Shown one piece after another: positions 26,508 through 38,821 of a stretch of DNA of 64,000 nucleotides (position 1 is its first letter; every line of letters starts with the position of its first letter). Below the pieces are notes generated by a model. That model was given only the letters and a program-made list of their open reading frames with translations. It did not search any database and had not been told where the DNA came from. Both the position numbers and the translations under genes were made by a program. The DNA comes from Corynebacterium singulare. Lineage in GTDB: Bacteria > Actinomycetota > Actinomycetes > Mycobacteriales > Mycobacteriaceae. The DNA is taken from the NCBI RefSeq assembly GCF_000833575.1, contig NZ_CP010827.1, positions 2,157,993 to 2,221,992 of the forward strand. Direction: 5' to 3'.

Positions 26508-27392
26508 CTAGTCTAGCGCGTTCAGTGTGGAGTCTAGCCACATACGCGAGCTCATGAGCAGGCGCTTTGCTGCGGCTGTATGCGGGGCCCAGAGTTCAAA
26601 AGCGTGAACGCCACCTTCGACGACCTCGCACTGCGTGGGCACGCCAGCTGCCTCGAGGCGCTCAGCATAGTCCAGGATCTCGCCATAAAAGAGCTCGCTG
26701 TGCCCGGCGTAGAGCCAGGCAGGCGGCAATCCAGTAAGGTCTGCACGGCGGCCGGGCACAGCATAGGGCGCGTTCGGGTCATCCTGGACGTAATAGCGCC
26801 AGGCCTGCGCATTGGAATCCGCATCCCAGATGACGTTTCGCTCATCGGACGCGGCGCGGTCATCGAGCATCGGGCAGAAAAGCCACTGCCCCACTGGCTG
26901 GATCCCGCCCTCGTCATACAGCCGCTGGCACAGGGCAGCAGCGAGACCACCGCCAGCACTTTGACCGCCAATGACGATGCGGTCGGGGCGCACCCCAAGC
27001 TCGTCGGCATGGGTGAGGAGCCAGCGGTGGGCCGAGTGGACGTCGTCAAGCGCGGCGGGGTACGGATGTTCCGGGGCGAAGCGATAATGCGGCGCGACCA
27101 CCGTCACTCCCAGCTGCGCGGCGGTGTCCTTGAGGTGCTTAACATCCTGGCGGGGATGGCCCATGAGTAAGCCGCCGCCATGAATCCACAGCACCACGGC
27201 GCGGGGATTATCCGGCTCGTAGATGGTGGCGTGGATGTCATGATTCTTCACACGGCGAGTCCGCACACCGTAGATGTACGGCGCAGGCCACAGCGCCGGA
27301 ACGACGCGGCCAGCGCGGCGGATGAGCGGATTCGTCGGATCGAACAATGACATAACTGCCGCACCCGCGCGCAGCTCCGGCCGGATATACAC
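26508..27392 (-). CDS. Alpha/beta hydrolase, hormone-sensitive-lipase-type esterase
   Basis: 294 residues from a GTG with AGGGGA seven bases upstream; an ATG at 27353 is the alternative. The oxyanion-hole motif HGGGLLMG is at about 70-77 and the nucleophile elbow GGQSAGGG at about 142-149. The Asp-His end of the triad fits GHSELFYGEILDYAERL and GGVHAFELW. Members hydrolyse short-chain esters; no signal peptide, so cytoplasmic. It sits between a DUF4233 gene and a membrane protein gene in one direction. Confidence 0.88.
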   Translation of the reverse strand: MYIRPELRAGAAVMSLFDPTNPLIRRAGRVVPALWPAPYIYGVRTRRVKNHDIHATIYEPDNPRAVVLWIHGGGLLMGHPRQDVKHLKDTAAQLGVTVVAPHYRFAPEHPYPAALDDVHSAHRWLLTHADELGVRPDRIVIGGQSAGGGLAAALCQRLYDEGGIQPVGQWLFCPMLDDRAASDERNVIWDADSNAQAWRYYVQDDPNAPYAVPGRRADLTGLPPAWLYAGHSELFYGEILDYAERLEAAGVPTQCEVVEGGVHAFELWAPHTAAAKRLLMSSRMWLDSTLNALD

Positions 27393-27403
27393 CGCTTAGT
27401 CCC

Positions 27404-27850
27404 CTACTTCTCGTTGAGGTGCTGCGTGGTGAGGTAACCGCGCTCCATGCGCGCCACAATAACGGAGCGCATATAGGCCGCCAGCGCCCAGAGAAGGGCA
27501 AAGATGATGAAGATGGTCGCCAGCGACCAGTGGATCATAAAGCCCAGCACGATGCCGATGATGTGGAGGACAATCTGAGCGCCGACAATCCACGGCTTGT
27601 TCATGAACGGGAAGGACGCCAGCAGAAGCACCATGAATCCGATGACCACGCCGTAGTTGAACGGGGTCCACAGGGTGCCATCATAAAGCTTGTACAGCAT
27701 GGGCAGAGCGAGGACGAGTGTGAGCAGCTCCAACGTGAGGGAGCTGGCTACGACCATGCCGCCGAATTGCTTGAGCGGGTCCTTCGTGGGGGCTTGGCCA
27801 AGGCCGAGTGGGCCGATCTCATTCTCGGGGACGGGTTTGCGGGGGCTCAT
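27404..27850 (-). CDS. DUF4233 membrane protein
   Basis: 148 residues with about four hydrophobic helices (MVVASSLTLELLTLVLALPML, YGVVIGFMVLLLASFPF, WIVGAQIVLHIIGIVLGFMI, ATIFIIFALLWALAAYM). DUF4233 proteins sit directly after folC in many actinobacteria; the function is unknown. The ATG overlaps the folC stop by 4 bases (ATGA). Confidence 0.85.
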   Translation of the reverse strand: MSPRKPVPENEIGPLGLGQAPTKDPLKQFGGMVVASSLTLELLTLVLALPMLYKLYDGTLWTPFNYGVVIGFMVLLLASFPFMNKPWIVGAQIVLHIIGIVLGFMIHWSLATIFIIFALLWALAAYMRSVIVARMERGYLTTQHLNEK

Positions 27851-29376
27851 GCGGGCTCCTTTCCAAAGAGTGCGCGGGCATCGCCGGCGGTAACGACGGA
27901 GCCGGTGATGATGATGCCGGATCCAGACTGGACCTCAGCATCCTCGGCCAATTCCACAGCCTGGGCATAGGCACCGGGCAGATCGGGATCAACGAAGACG
28001 CGTTCCTCGCCAAAGATATCGCGAGCGAGCTCCGCTAGCTCATAGGCATCGCGGGCGCGCGGCGAGGCATTCTGTGTGATGACGACCTCCGTGAGCACGG
28101 ATTCTAGGGCGGTGAGAATGCCGGCAGCATCCTTGTCCGTGAAGATGGACACCACGCCAATGAGGCGGGCAAAGTCGAAGTCGCGGTCGAGTGCCGCGGC
28201 CAGAGCCTTGGCTCCATGCGGGTTGTGGCAGGCATCGAGGAAGGTCGTCGGGCTCGTGCGCACACGCTCCAGGCGGCCAGGCGACATGGCCTTGGCAAAG
28301 CCGGTGCGCACGGACGCGATGTCGATGGGGTTGCCTGATGACGCCCCGAAGAACGCCTCCACCGCCGCCAGTGCCACGGCCGCGTTCTTGGCCTGGTGCT
28401 CGCCGTGTAGGGGCAGGAAAATGTCCTCATAGAGGCCACCCAATCCCTGGATGGTGAGCTGCTGGCCGCCCACGGCGATGCGGGATTCCAGCGCGGCGAA
28501 CTCGGAGCCCGCGCGGGCCACGCCCGCGCCAACGTCGACGGTGCGCTGCAACAGCACACGCATAGCCTCGGGTTCTTGTTCGGCGATGATGGCGATGTTC
28601 TCCCCCGGCGTGAGGACGTCGTCCGCATCGTGCTCACGGGCCTTGATGATGCCGGCCTTCTCACCGGCAATCTCCGTGATGGTGTCGCCCAGGTAGTCAG
28701 TGTGGTCCAAGCCCACTGGCATGACTACGGCAACTTCGGCGTTGACCACGTTCGTGGCATCCCACGTGCCGCCGAGGCCGACCTCGACCACGGCGACGTC
28801 GATAGGCGCATCAGCGAACGCGGCGTAGGAAATGCCCACGAGCACCTCGAAGGTGGACATGGGAATGTCCGAGCGGGAATCCACCATCTCCACATAAGGC
28901 TTGATTTCGCGCCAGATGCGCACGAAATCGCGCGGGTGAATGGGGTGGCCATCAATGCCGATGCGCTCGGTCACCAGCTGTAGGTGTGGGCTGGTGACCA
29001 GGCCCACGCGGCGATGGAAGGCACGCAGCAGCGAATCAATCATGCGCGCCGTCGAGGACTTGCCGTTGGTGCCGGCGACCTGGATGACGTGGAAAGAGCG
29101 CTCTGGGTGACCCAGGAGGTCCATGAGCATCTCGATGCGCTCAAGGCTCGGCGCAATGATGGTCTCCGGTGCACGCGCGTTGAGCTCCGCGGCGACCTGG
29201 GCCAGCTCGGCGAGTTCTTCCGGGGAGGCCTGCTCCGGGGCGGCCTCCTCGTAGTCCTCCTCGCCACCGAGGTTGAGGGTCAGGCCGGAGTCGGTGATTT
29301 CGACCGGCCCGCCATCGGTGCCCTCCGCGAGGGCATCGACGATCTCAAACTCCTCGCGGTCTTGCTCCTCCGCCAC
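27847..29376 (-). CDS. folC: Bifunctional dihydrofolate/folylpolyglutamate synthase
   Basis: 509 residues, GTG start sharing a base with the valS stop. The P-loop IQVAGTNGKSSTARMID is at about 97-113, the Mur-ligase-like FEVLVGISYAAFAD follows, and the C-terminal domain has CHNPHGAKALAAAL. It adds glutamate to dihydropteroate and folates. The first 70 residues are an acidic extension (EEDYEEAAPEQASPEEL), not part of the catalytic core. The valS-folC-DUF4233 order is standard for the phylum. Confidence 0.95.
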   Translation of the reverse strand: MAEEQDREEFEIVDALAEGTDGGPVEITDSGLTLNLGGEEDYEEAAPEQASPEELAELAQVAAELNARAPETIIAPSLERIEMLMDLLGHPERSFHVIQVAGTNGKSSTARMIDSLLRAFHRRVGLVTSPHLQLVTERIGIDGHPIHPRDFVRIWREIKPYVEMVDSRSDIPMSTFEVLVGISYAAFADAPIDVAVVEVGLGGTWDATNVVNAEVAVVMPVGLDHTDYLGDTITEIAGEKAGIIKAREHDADDVLTPGENIAIIAEQEPEAMRVLLQRTVDVGAGVARAGSEFAALESRIAVGGQQLTIQGLGGLYEDIFLPLHGEHQAKNAAVALAAVEAFFGASSGNPIDIASVRTGFAKAMSPGRLERVRTSPTTFLDACHNPHGAKALAAALDRDFDFARLIGVVSIFTDKDAAGILTALESVLTEVVITQNASPRARDAYELAELARDIFGEERVFVDPDLPGAYAQAVELAEDAEVQSGSGIIITGSVVTAGDARALFGKEPA

Positions 29377-32114
29377 TACTTGAGTCCCTCCAGACGTGCG
29401 GTGATGCGCTCAACTTCTTCCTGGGCCACCTGCTGGCGGGTGCGGATCTTCTCCACCACGGCCTCCGGGGCCTTGGACAGGAAGGCCTCGTTGCCCAGCT
29501 TCTTGCCGGTCTGATCCAGCTCCTTCTGAGCCTTGGCCAAGTCCTTCTCCAAGCGCTTGCGCTCGGCTTCCACGTCCACGGCACCGGACGTATCCAGGGT
29601 GACCTCGACGGTGGCCTGGGACAGGCGTACCTCGATGGAGGCAGAGGCGGTGAAGTCCTCGCCCGGCTCGGTGGTGTTGGCCAGGTTGCGGATGAGTTCC
29701 TCCTGGTTCTGCAAGTCAGCCGCTGCGAAGTCGAGGCGGCCCGGGACCTTCTGGGAAGGCTTCACGCCCTGGTCGGAGCGGAAGCGGCGCAGCTCGGTGA
29801 TGAGCTTATCGGCATCCTCGATGCGGCGCGCGGCCACCTCATCCTTCTCCGCGCCACCGTTGGTGTGCTCCTGCGTCGGCCACTGGGCGGTGACGATGGT
29901 CTCCCCACCGGTGAGCGCCTTCCACAGAACCTCGGTGACAAACGGCATGGTCGGGTGCAGCAAGCGCAGAACTAGGTCGAGCACGCGGCCCAGGACAATC
30001 TGGGTGGTTCGGCCGGTGGCCTGCTCCTCCGCGGTAGCCGCGTCGAAGTCACGCGGGATCTGGGTCTTAGCAATCTCCAGGTACCAGTCACACAGCTCAT
30101 CCCACACGTAGTGGTAGAGCAGCTCGTTGGCCTTGGCAAACTGGTAATCATCGAGGTAGGCGTCCACCTTGGCGCGGACTTCTTCGGCGCGGTCGAGGAT
30201 CCAGCGGTCGGCGTCGGAAAGCTCCTCGCGTGCCGGAAGCTCTGCCACGCCCGCGCCGTTCATGAGCGCGAACTTGGTGGCGTTGAAGAGCTTGGTGGCG
30301 AAATTACGGCCGGCGGCAGCAGCATCCACGGCCAGCGGCAGGTCCACGCCCGGGTTAGCGCCGCGGGCCAGGGTAAAGCGCAGGGCGTCCGCGCCATAAT
30401 CGCGCACCCAATCCATCGGGTCAATGCCGTTGCCCAGGGACTTCGACATCTTGCGGCCCTGCTCATCGCGGACCAAGCCGTGGAGGTAGATGTCCTTAAA
30501 CGGAACCTGTGGGCGGCCGTCCTTGCCTTCACCCAGCAGCTCCGGGGTGTGAGCACCGGCGAAGGTACCGAACATCATCATGCGCGCCACCCAGAAGAAC
30601 AGGATGTCATAGGCGGTGACCAGCACGTTCGTGGGGAAGAACTTCTCCAGGTCGGCGGTCTTCTCCGGCCAGCCCATGGTGGAGAAAGGCCACAGTGCAG
30701 AGGAGAACCACGTGTCCAGCACGTCCGGGTCCTGCTCGTAGCCCTCCGGGGCCTCCTCGTCGGGGCCGAGGCAGACGATATCTCGCTGGCCGTCCTCGCC
30801 CTCCGGCCCGTACCAGATCGGGATGCGGTGGCCCCACCACAGCTGGCGGGAGATGCACCAATCGTGCATGTCATCGACCCACTCGAAGTAGCGCGGCTCC
30901 AGTGCCTTCGGGTGGATGGTGGTATCGCCCTCGCGGACGGCATCGCCGGACATCGTCGCCATCTTCTTGACGTCCACGAACCACTGCAGGCTCAAGCGCG
31001 GCTCAATCGGCTCGCCGGAGCGCTCCGAGTGGCCCACGGAGTGAACGTAGGGGCGAATTTCCTTGACAATGCGGCCCTGCTCGCGCAGCGCCTCGCGGAT
31101 TTCAACGCGAGCTTCCTCGCGCGTCAGGCCATCGAACTGCGTGCCGGTGTTGGCGATGTGGCCGGTGGTGTCCATGATGGTGGGCATGTCCAGGTTGTGG
31201 CGCTGACCCATGGCGTAGTCATTCGGGTCGTGCGCCGGGGTGATCTTCACCGCACCGGTACCGAATTCCATGTCCACGTAATCATCGGCAATGATCTTCA
31301 GGCTCAGGTCATCGCGGAAGGGGTGCGGTAGCTCGGTGCCAACGAGGTGGGCGTAGCGTTCGTCGTCCGGGTGAACGGCGATGGCCACGTCACCCAACAT
31401 GGTCTCCACACGGGTGGTCGCCACGATGAGGTGCGGTTCGGCGTCGTCAAGCGAGCCATAGCGAATGGACACGAGCTCGCCCTCGACGTCCTTGTACACC
31501 ACCTCAATATCGGACACAGCGGTCTCCAGCACCGGGGACCAGTTCACCAGGCGGTTAGCCTGATAAATCATGCCTTCGTCATAGAGAGTCTTGAAGATGG
31601 TCTGGACGGCGCGGGAGAGGCCATCATCCAGCGTGAATCGCTCGCGGGACCAGTCCACGGAGTCACCGATGGCGCGCATCTGGTTCTGGATAGTTCCGCC
31701 GAACTCTTCCTTCCATTCCCAGACCTTCTGGATGAATTCCTCACGCTCATAATCCCAGCGCTTCTTACCTTCCTGCTCGCGCAGGCGGGACTCAACCTTG
31801 GTCTGGGTAGCAATGCCGGCGTGGTCAGCACCCGGCAGCCACAGGGTGGCGTAGCCCTGCATGCGCTTGCGACGGATGATGGAGTCGATCAGAGTGTGGT
31901 CCAGGGCGTGGCCCATGTGCAGCTGGCCGGTGACGTTCGGCGGCGGCAGCACGATGGAATACGGCTCCGCCTCCGAGGACGCGTCCGGGGTGAAATAACC
32001 AGCGCTTACCCAGCCTTCGTAGAGGTCCTTCTCTACTGCCTGCGGCTCCCAGGACTTGGGAAGCTGGTCCGCGCGGTTGGTGCCAACGAGTTGCTCTTTA
32101 TTCTGATCAGTCAC
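29376..32114 (-). CDS. valS: Valyl-tRNA synthetase
   Basis: 912 residues from a GTG giving [20 protein letters not shown]. The class I HIGH motif is [15 protein letters not shown] and the KMSKS motif is [10 protein letters not shown]. The editing domain is present ([18 protein letters not shown]) and a C-terminal coiled coil ends the protein ([28 protein letters not shown]). It charges tRNA-Val. No T-box or other leader was recognised in the short gap to panB. Confidence 0.97.
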   Translation of the reverse strand: MTDQNKEQLVGTNRADQLPKSWEPQAVEKDLYEGWVSAGYFTPDASSEAEPYSIVLPPPNVTGQLHMGHALDHTLIDSIIRRKRMQGYATLWLPGADHAGIATQTKVESRLREQEGKKRWDYEREEFIQKVWEWKEEFGGTIQNQMRAIGDSVDWSRERFTLDDGLSRAVQTIFKTLYDEGMIYQANRLVNWSPVLETAVSDIEVVYKDVEGELVSIRYGSLDDAEPHLIVATTRVETMLGDVAIAVHPDDERYAHLVGTELPHPFRDDLSLKIIADDYVDMEFGTGAVKITPAHDPNDYAMGQRHNLDMPTIMDTTGHIANTGTQFDGLTREEARVEIREALREQGRIVKEIRPYVHSVGHSERSGEPIEPRLSLQWFVDVKKMATMSGDAVREGDTTIHPKALEPRYFEWVDDMHDWCISRQLWWGHRIPIWYGPEGEDGQRDIVCLGPDEEAPEGYEQDPDVLDTWFSSALWPFSTMGWPEKTADLEKFFPTNVLVTAYDILFFWVARMMMFGTFAGAHTPELLGEGKDGRPQVPFKDIYLHGLVRDEQGRKMSKSLGNGIDPMDWVRDYGADALRFTLARGANPGVDLPLAVDAAAAGRNFATKLFNATKFALMNGAGVAELPAREELSDADRWILDRAEEVRAKVDAYLDDYQFAKANELLYHYVWDELCDWYLEIAKTQIPRDFDAATAEEQATGRTTQIVLGRVLDLVLRLLHPTMPFVTEVLWKALTGGETIVTAQWPTQEHTNGGAEKDEVAARRIEDADKLITELRRFRSDQGVKPSQKVPGRLDFAAADLQNQEELIRNLANTTEPGEDFTASASIEVRLSQATVEVTLDTSGAVDVEAERKRLEKDLAKAQKELDQTGKKLGNEAFLSKAPEAVVEKIRTRQQVAQEEVERITARLEGLK

Positions 32115-32171
32115 CTGGCCAACTCTACCCTGTGCGTCAACTGGCACCCGACCCCTGGCTAGAGTAAAGAC

Positions 32172-32981
32172 ATGTCGCACATTTCACGTCTTCGAACCCG
32201 CCATTTTGCCCGCGCCAAGGAAGAGTCCCAGGCCTTTGCTTGCATGACTAGTTATGACTGCATGACCGCCGGGATTTTTGATGAAGCCGGCATAGATCTC
32301 CTGCTCGTGGGCGATTCCCTGGCCAACGTGGTGCTGGGCCGGGAGACCACGCTGTCATTGACCCTCGATGAGATCATTCCGCTGGCCCGCGCGGTGGTCA
32401 CGGCCACGTCCCGCGCTTTCGTTGTGGTGGACCTGCCCTTCGGCTCCTACGAGGCCGGCCCTTCCCAAGCCTTAGAGTCCGCGGTGCGCATCATGAAGGA
32501 GACGGGCACGCAGGCAGTGAAGTTGGAGGGCGGTGCGGAGCGTGCCCCGATTGTCGCCGCGCTTGTCGACGCCGGCATTCCTGTCTGCGCCCACATCGGC
32601 TTCACGCCCCAGCAGGTCCACGCACTGGGCGGCTTCGTGGTCCAAGGCCGCGGCGCGGGCGCGGAGAAGCTTTCAGCTGATGCCCGCGCGCTTGCCGATG
32701 CCGGCGCCTTCGCCATCGTTCTCGAGATGGTCCCCGCCGCCCTCGCGGAGGAGGTCACTCGGGAACTTCCCATCCCCACCATCGGCATTGGTGCCGGGGC
32801 GCAAACCGACGGCCAAATTCTCGTGTGGACCGACGCCTTCGGCCTAGGTGGTTCCAAGGCTCCGCGCTTTGTGCGCCGCTACGCAGATCTGCGTGGTGCG
32901 CTACTGTCCGGCGCGAAGGAGTATGTAGACGATGTCAGCGCCCGCTCCTTCCCTAACTCCGAGGAATCCTTCGAGGACTAG
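32172..32981 (+). CDS. panB: 3-methyl-2-oxobutanoate hydroxymethyltransferase
   Basis: 269 residues, full length. [32 protein letters not shown] at the N terminus and the [17 protein letters not shown] and [12 protein letters not shown] blocks are PanB signatures. It makes ketopantoate from 2-ketoisovalerate and methylene-THF in pantothenate synthesis. panC follows 11 bases downstream, forming a two-gene operon; the start is divergent from valS. Confidence 0.97.
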   Translation: MSHISRLRTRHFARAKEESQAFACMTSYDCMTAGIFDEAGIDLLLVGDSLANVVLGRETTLSLTLDEIIPLARAVVTATSRAFVVVDLPFGSYEAGPSQALESAVRIMKETGTQAVKLEGGAERAPIVAALVDAGIPVCAHIGFTPQQVHALGGFVVQGRGAGAEKLSADARALADAGAFAIVLEMVPAALAEEVTRELPIPTIGIGAGAQTDGQILVWTDAFGLGGSKAPRFVRRYADLRGALLSGAKEYVDDVSARSFPNSEESFED

Positions 32982-32992
32982 GCTTTATCTTC

Positions 32993-34845
<1,853 letters not shown>

Positions 34846-34965
34846 TCACCCCCGAAATACCCAAGATCGCTGTACTTGAACTCCGCCTACATAGTTTTTC
34901 GGCATAGTGGTAAGGAGCTGGCAAAACCAGCCACCATTTCCTATGCGCACAAGGACGGGACTTTC

Positions 34966-35718
34966 ATGACCACTGAAACCTCATCGGTCAACTCCGGCTC
35001 TGTCGAGCGCGTTATCGATGTTGCGATCGCGGAGTTTTCGGAGCACGGCTTTGCCGAGACCAAGCTAGAGTCCGTATCGAAGCTGTCTGGCATGTCCAAG
35101 CGCATGATCCACTACCACTTCGGCGACAAGAAGGGCCTCTACCAGCAGGCCCTCGCCGCCGCCGCCAAGCGCCTCAACCCGCCGGAGGGCAGCCTCGCCG
35201 TTGACTCTGCAGTCCCCGTGGAAGGCGTGCGCACGCTCGTGGAGTGGATGTTTACCCAACACGTAGCGAACCCCGAAGCCATCAAAATGATGACCATGGA
35301 GTCCTCACATAGTGTGCTGGACTCCTCGCAGGCGGTTATTGATGTCTCCGAGATTTCCCTCCACCTGGACAAACTCCTCCTCTTGGGCCAAGATTCAGGC
35401 GCCTTCCGCCCGGGGATTACCGCCAATGACATCTTCACTTTGATCGCCGCGTTGACGATGTATCGTGTGACCAATCACTCGATGATGAACAACCTACTGG
35501 ACATCGACATGCAAAGCCCCACCAACACCGAGGGCATGCACCGCATGGCGGTCGACGCTGTCTTGGCCTTTCTCACCGCCAACATCCCCGACTCGGGCCA
35601 CCAGTCCTACCTCACCCAAAGCGAGGCCGAAGTCGGAACCGAGGCCACCCCGCAGGACATCTACTCAACCGAGGCGGACGATAACCTCAACGTCTCCGCT
35701 GGGCTTTATGAGGACTAG
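34966..35718 (+). CDS. TetR-family transcriptional regulator
   Basis: 250 residues from MTTETSSVNSGSVERVIDVAIAEF, preceded by AAGGACGGGA. The TetR helix-turn-helix is FSEHGFAETKLESVSKLSGMSKRMIHYHFGDKKGLYQQAL (about 26-64). The ligand domain contains VEWMFTQHVANPEAIKMM and a C-terminal acidic tail. A TetR gene divergent from mdh is also found in C. glutamicum (from memory); its target is unknown and its neighbours do not settle it. Confidence 0.88.
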   Translation: MTTETSSVNSGSVERVIDVAIAEFSEHGFAETKLESVSKLSGMSKRMIHYHFGDKKGLYQQALAAAAKRLNPPEGSLAVDSAVPVEGVRTLVEWMFTQHVANPEAIKMMTMESSHSVLDSSQAVIDVSEISLHLDKLLLLGQDSGAFRPGITANDIFTLIAALTMYRVTNHSMMNNLLDIDMQSPTNTEGMHRMAVDAVLAFLTANIPDSGHQSYLTQSEAEVGTEATPQDIYSTEADDNLNVSAGLYED

Positions 35719-35909
35719 CACCCCATCAGGACCACAGTAAAGAGATCCTCTGCGCTCAGCTTGTCCTAAAACACCAGGCAGCCACCCAACCTTGCGCACA
35801 TAGAGCCCTACTACTCTGGTCTCTTTACGCAAAGGGAGTCGGCATCGCTTAGATGGCATCCGCCAAAGGGCACTTTCAGGCGTGAAAACGCCCTCTAGAG
35901 AGGATAAAA

Positions 35910-35933
35910 GGCATCTTCACGGCTGAAGATGCC
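35910..35933 (-). terminator. Terminator after clpX
   Basis: Perfect 10-bp stem GGCATCTTCA / TGAAGATGCC with a 4-base loop; the leftward transcript continues TTTTAT. The roughly 245-base gap between the TetR gene and clpX also has a GGCGT-GAAA-ACGCC hairpin (35879-35892) that may serve the rightward gene. Confidence 0.8.
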
Positions 35934-35964
35934 TTGTATAAGATGCCCTGTGGCAGATGAGCGC

Positions 35965-37260
35965 CTAAGCGGATTCTTTCGCCTCATCCGAGTAGACGAA
36001 CTCCGGCTCTCCCTCGCCCTTCACACAAGCCTCGGTGATGTGAACGCTGGAGATGTCCTCGCGGTCAGGCAAGTCATACATGACCGGAACTAGCAGCTCC
36101 TCCATGATGGCGCGCAGGCCACGCGCACCGGTCTTGCGCTCCAGCGCAAGCTCAGCGATGGCCTCCAACGCCTCGTCCTCGAAGTGCAGGTCCGCGCCAT
36201 CCATGCTGAACAGGCGCTGGTACTGCTTGACCAGGGAGTTCTTGGGCTCCACGAGTACCTTGACTAGGGACTCGCGGTCCAGGTTATCCACCGTGGCCAC
36301 CACGGGAAGGCGGCCGATGAACTCCGGGATGAGACCAAACTTGACCAAATCTTCCGGGCGCACCTGGGAGAAGAAGTCCACGGACTCCTTCTCATCCTTG
36401 GTTTCCAGCTTGGCCCCAAAGCCCACGCCCTTCTTACCCACGCGTTCAGAAATCACCTTGTCCAGCCCTGCAAAAGCGCCGGCAACGATGAACAGGATAT
36501 TGGAGGTATCCAGCTGGATGAACTCCTGGTTCGGGTGCTTGCGGCCGCCCTGCGGCGGGATGGCCGCTACGGTGCCCTCCAGGATCTTCAGAAGAGCCTG
36601 CTGCACGCCCTCACCGGATACGTCGCGTGTGATGGATGGATTCTCCGACTTGCGGGAAATCTTGTCCACCTCATCGACGTAAATGATGCCGTGCTGGGCG
36701 CGCTCCACGTCGAAGTCTGCTGCTTGGAGCAGCTTGAGGAGGATGTTCTCAACATCCTCGCCGACATAGCCAGCCTCGGTCAGGCTCGTGGCATCGGCGA
36801 TGGCGAAGGGGACGTCGAGAAGCCGTGCCAGGGTCTGCGCCAGGTAGGTCTTACCGGAGCCAGTCGGGCCCAGCATGAGGATGTTGGACTTGGCAATCTC
36901 GACGTCTTCATCCTGCGCCTTCTTACGGCGACTGTCCAAGCCCGCAGCTTCCTCCGCCTTGATGCGCTTGTAGTGGTTGTACACCGCCACGGACAGCACT
37001 CGCTTGGCCTGATCCTGACCAATGACGTACTTGTCCAAGAAGGCAGAAATTTCTGAGGGACGCGGCAGGCGCATCTCCTTCTCACTATCTGCCTCGGCCT
37101 GAGCTGCACCGAGCTCTTCCTCAATAATCTCGTTACAGAGCTCGATGCATTCGTCACAAATGTAGACGCCGCCGCCGGCGATAAGCTTCTTCACTTGCTT
37201 CTGGCTCTTTCCGCAGAAGGAACACTTGAGCAGGTCAGCGCTTTCTTGCATACGTGCCAT
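35965..37260 (-). CDS. clpX: ATP-dependent Clp protease, ATPase subunit ClpX
   Basis: 431 residues. The N-terminal C4 zinc finger (CSFCGKSQ ... [13 protein letters not shown]) binds adaptors and substrates. The AAA+ domain has Walker A GPTGSGKT, Walker [10 protein letters not shown], and the ClpP-contact loop near FIGRLPVVA is intact. It unfolds substrates for ClpP; both clpP genes lie 3 kb to the right. AAAGG five bases upstream supports the first ATG. Confidence 0.97.
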   Translation of the reverse strand: MARMQESADLLKCSFCGKSQKQVKKLIAGGGVYICDECIELCNEIIEEELGAAQAEADSEKEMRLPRPSEISAFLDKYVIGQDQAKRVLSVAVYNHYKRIKAEEAAGLDSRRKKAQDEDVEIAKSNILMLGPTGSGKTYLAQTLARLLDVPFAIADATSLTEAGYVGEDVENILLKLLQAADFDVERAQHGIIYVDEVDKISRKSENPSITRDVSGEGVQQALLKILEGTVAAIPPQGGRKHPNQEFIQLDTSNILFIVAGAFAGLDKVISERVGKKGVGFGAKLETKDEKESVDFFSQVRPEDLVKFGLIPEFIGRLPVVATVDNLDRESLVKVLVEPKNSLVKQYQRLFSMDGADLHFEDEALEAIAELALERKTGARGLRAIMEELLVPVMYDLPDREDISSVHITEACVKGEGEPEFVYSDEAKESA

Positions 37261-37474
37261 GAAGGCCTTTCAACTCTTTTTCTCTGGGGTGTGTGCGGGT
37301 GGCGATTCTACTCCATCCTCCCCGCAGCCTTTGTTCCACTCTAGTAAACCACTCGGACCCCGGCGTCATTCCTAGCGAGACGGCGCGCCATTGAATTTAA
37401 AGCACCAGTTAATAGACATAGACAGAGCGGTTCATTAACTTACTTCGGGACTCCCCAACACCAGAAAGTTGTAC

Positions 37475-38779
37475 ATGGACATCCGCGAACTTATCGACCA
37501 CTCCCCCATGAGCGCACGCCAATGGTTCATCATTGCCATCGCGCTCTACCTCAATGCCCTCGACGGCTACGACATGGTGGCGATGGCCTTCGGCGCAGGG
37601 TCTGTCGCGCAAGACTTTGCGCTGTCTGATTCCGCGCTGGGCTGGCTTCTCTCCTCCGCACTCATCGGCATCGGCCTGGGCTCCCTGTTTCTCGCTCCGC
37701 TTGCTGACCGCCTTGGCCGCACCAAGCTCATCACCGTCTCCCTCATCATTGATCTCGCAGGTCTCGTCCTCACCGCCCTCGCGCCTACCTTTGGCCTGCT
37801 CATCCTTTTCCGCCTCATCACCGGTATTGGCGTCGGCGGCGTACTCGTCTGCGTCACCGTGTTGGTGAGCGAATACTCCAACACTCGATTCCGCGGCCTC
37901 GCCGTGGCTATTTATGCCTCCGGCTATGGACTGGGTGCTTCCTTCTGCGGTGTTATCGCTTCCTCCTTCGATACCTGGCAGCCCATCTTCTGGGTCGGTG
38001 CAGCGCTCACTGTCCTTGCGCTGGTTCTCACCATCGCTGCGGTTCCGGAATCCGCGGATTTCCTCGCCGCTCGCGGCCGCATGGACAAGGTGCGTAGCAT
38101 CGCCGCTGCCCTCGGTCTTCGGGGCGACGTCAGCGTGCGCCCACGCACTGAGCACACAACTTCCTACAAGGAGCTGGTGTCGCCGCAGTTCCTGCGCACG
38201 TCCATCAAGCTGTGGTTGGCGTTTAGCCTTATCATGTTTGCGTTCAACTTCACCTCGCAATGGACTCCGAAGCTGCTCACGGCTGAGGGGCTCACCGCAC
38301 AGCAGGGCATCTTGGGCGGCATCATGCTCTCCTTCGGCGGTGCTATCGGCGCAGTTGTCTATGGTCTGTTCACCACGCGCATCGACGCCCGTCCCCTCCT
38401 CATCGCCTTCTGTGTCGTCTCCTCCGGCGTCCTCGTGGGATTCATTTATTCCTCCTCCGCTCCTTCCCTCATGTTTGCCCTCGGCGTGGGCGTAGGCCTG
38501 ACCCTCAATGCCTGCATTTCCGGCCTCTACACTGTCGCCCCGGAGGCTTATCCTTCGGCGCTGCGCACCACTGGAACCGGTGCTGCCATCGGCATCGCCC
38601 GTGTGGGCGCTACCCTCGCACCCATCCTGGCCGGCTACCTGCTCGAAAGCGGCTGGACCCCAACCGGGCTGTACACCTTGGCCGGCGTCACAGCGCTCCT
38701 CGCGGCAGTCTCGCTCATCGGCGTGCGCGCCTACACGGGCTCCGCTACAGCAACTGCACCCCAGCCTGTCGCTGCCTAG
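37475..38779 (+). CDS. MFS transporter, aromatic acid:proton symporter type
   Basis: 434 residues from MDIRELIDHSPMSARQW with AGAAAG upstream. Twelve transmembrane helices are visible. The first helix carries ALDGYDMVAMAFGAG, the AAHS-family D-G-Y-D motif, and loop 2-3 has LADRLGRTKLI. Substrates of this family include benzoate, gentisate, protocatechuate and vanillate; in C. glutamicum the vanillate carrier vanK lies beside clpX, so a related role is likely but unproven. An SDR gene follows by 42 bases. Confidence 0.85.
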   Translation: MDIRELIDHSPMSARQWFIIAIALYLNALDGYDMVAMAFGAGSVAQDFALSDSALGWLLSSALIGIGLGSLFLAPLADRLGRTKLITVSLIIDLAGLVLTALAPTFGLLILFRLITGIGVGGVLVCVTVLVSEYSNTRFRGLAVAIYASGYGLGASFCGVIASSFDTWQPIFWVGAALTVLALVLTIAAVPESADFLAARGRMDKVRSIAAALGLRGDVSVRPRTEHTTSYKELVSPQFLRTSIKLWLAFSLIMFAFNFTSQWTPKLLTAEGLTAQQGILGGIMLSFGGAIGAVVYGLFTTRIDARPLLIAFCVVSSGVLVGFIYSSSAPSLMFALGVGVGLTLNACISGLYTVAPEAYPSALRTTGTGAAIGIARVGATLAPILAGYLLESGWTPTGLYTLAGVTALLAAVSLIGVRAYTGSATATAPQPVAA

Positions 38780-38821
38780 ACTGGGAGGTAGATTCCGTAC
38801 CCACCTCATAGGAGCAGCACC

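Noticed and set aside
32115..32171. T-box riboswitch upstream of valS
   Set aside because: Only 57 bases separate the valS and panB starts, far too short for a T-box leader.
35665..35859. 64-codon minus-strand frame between the TetR gene and clpX
   Set aside because: It overlaps the TetR gene end, lacks a ribosome binding site and gives a peptide with no coherent features.
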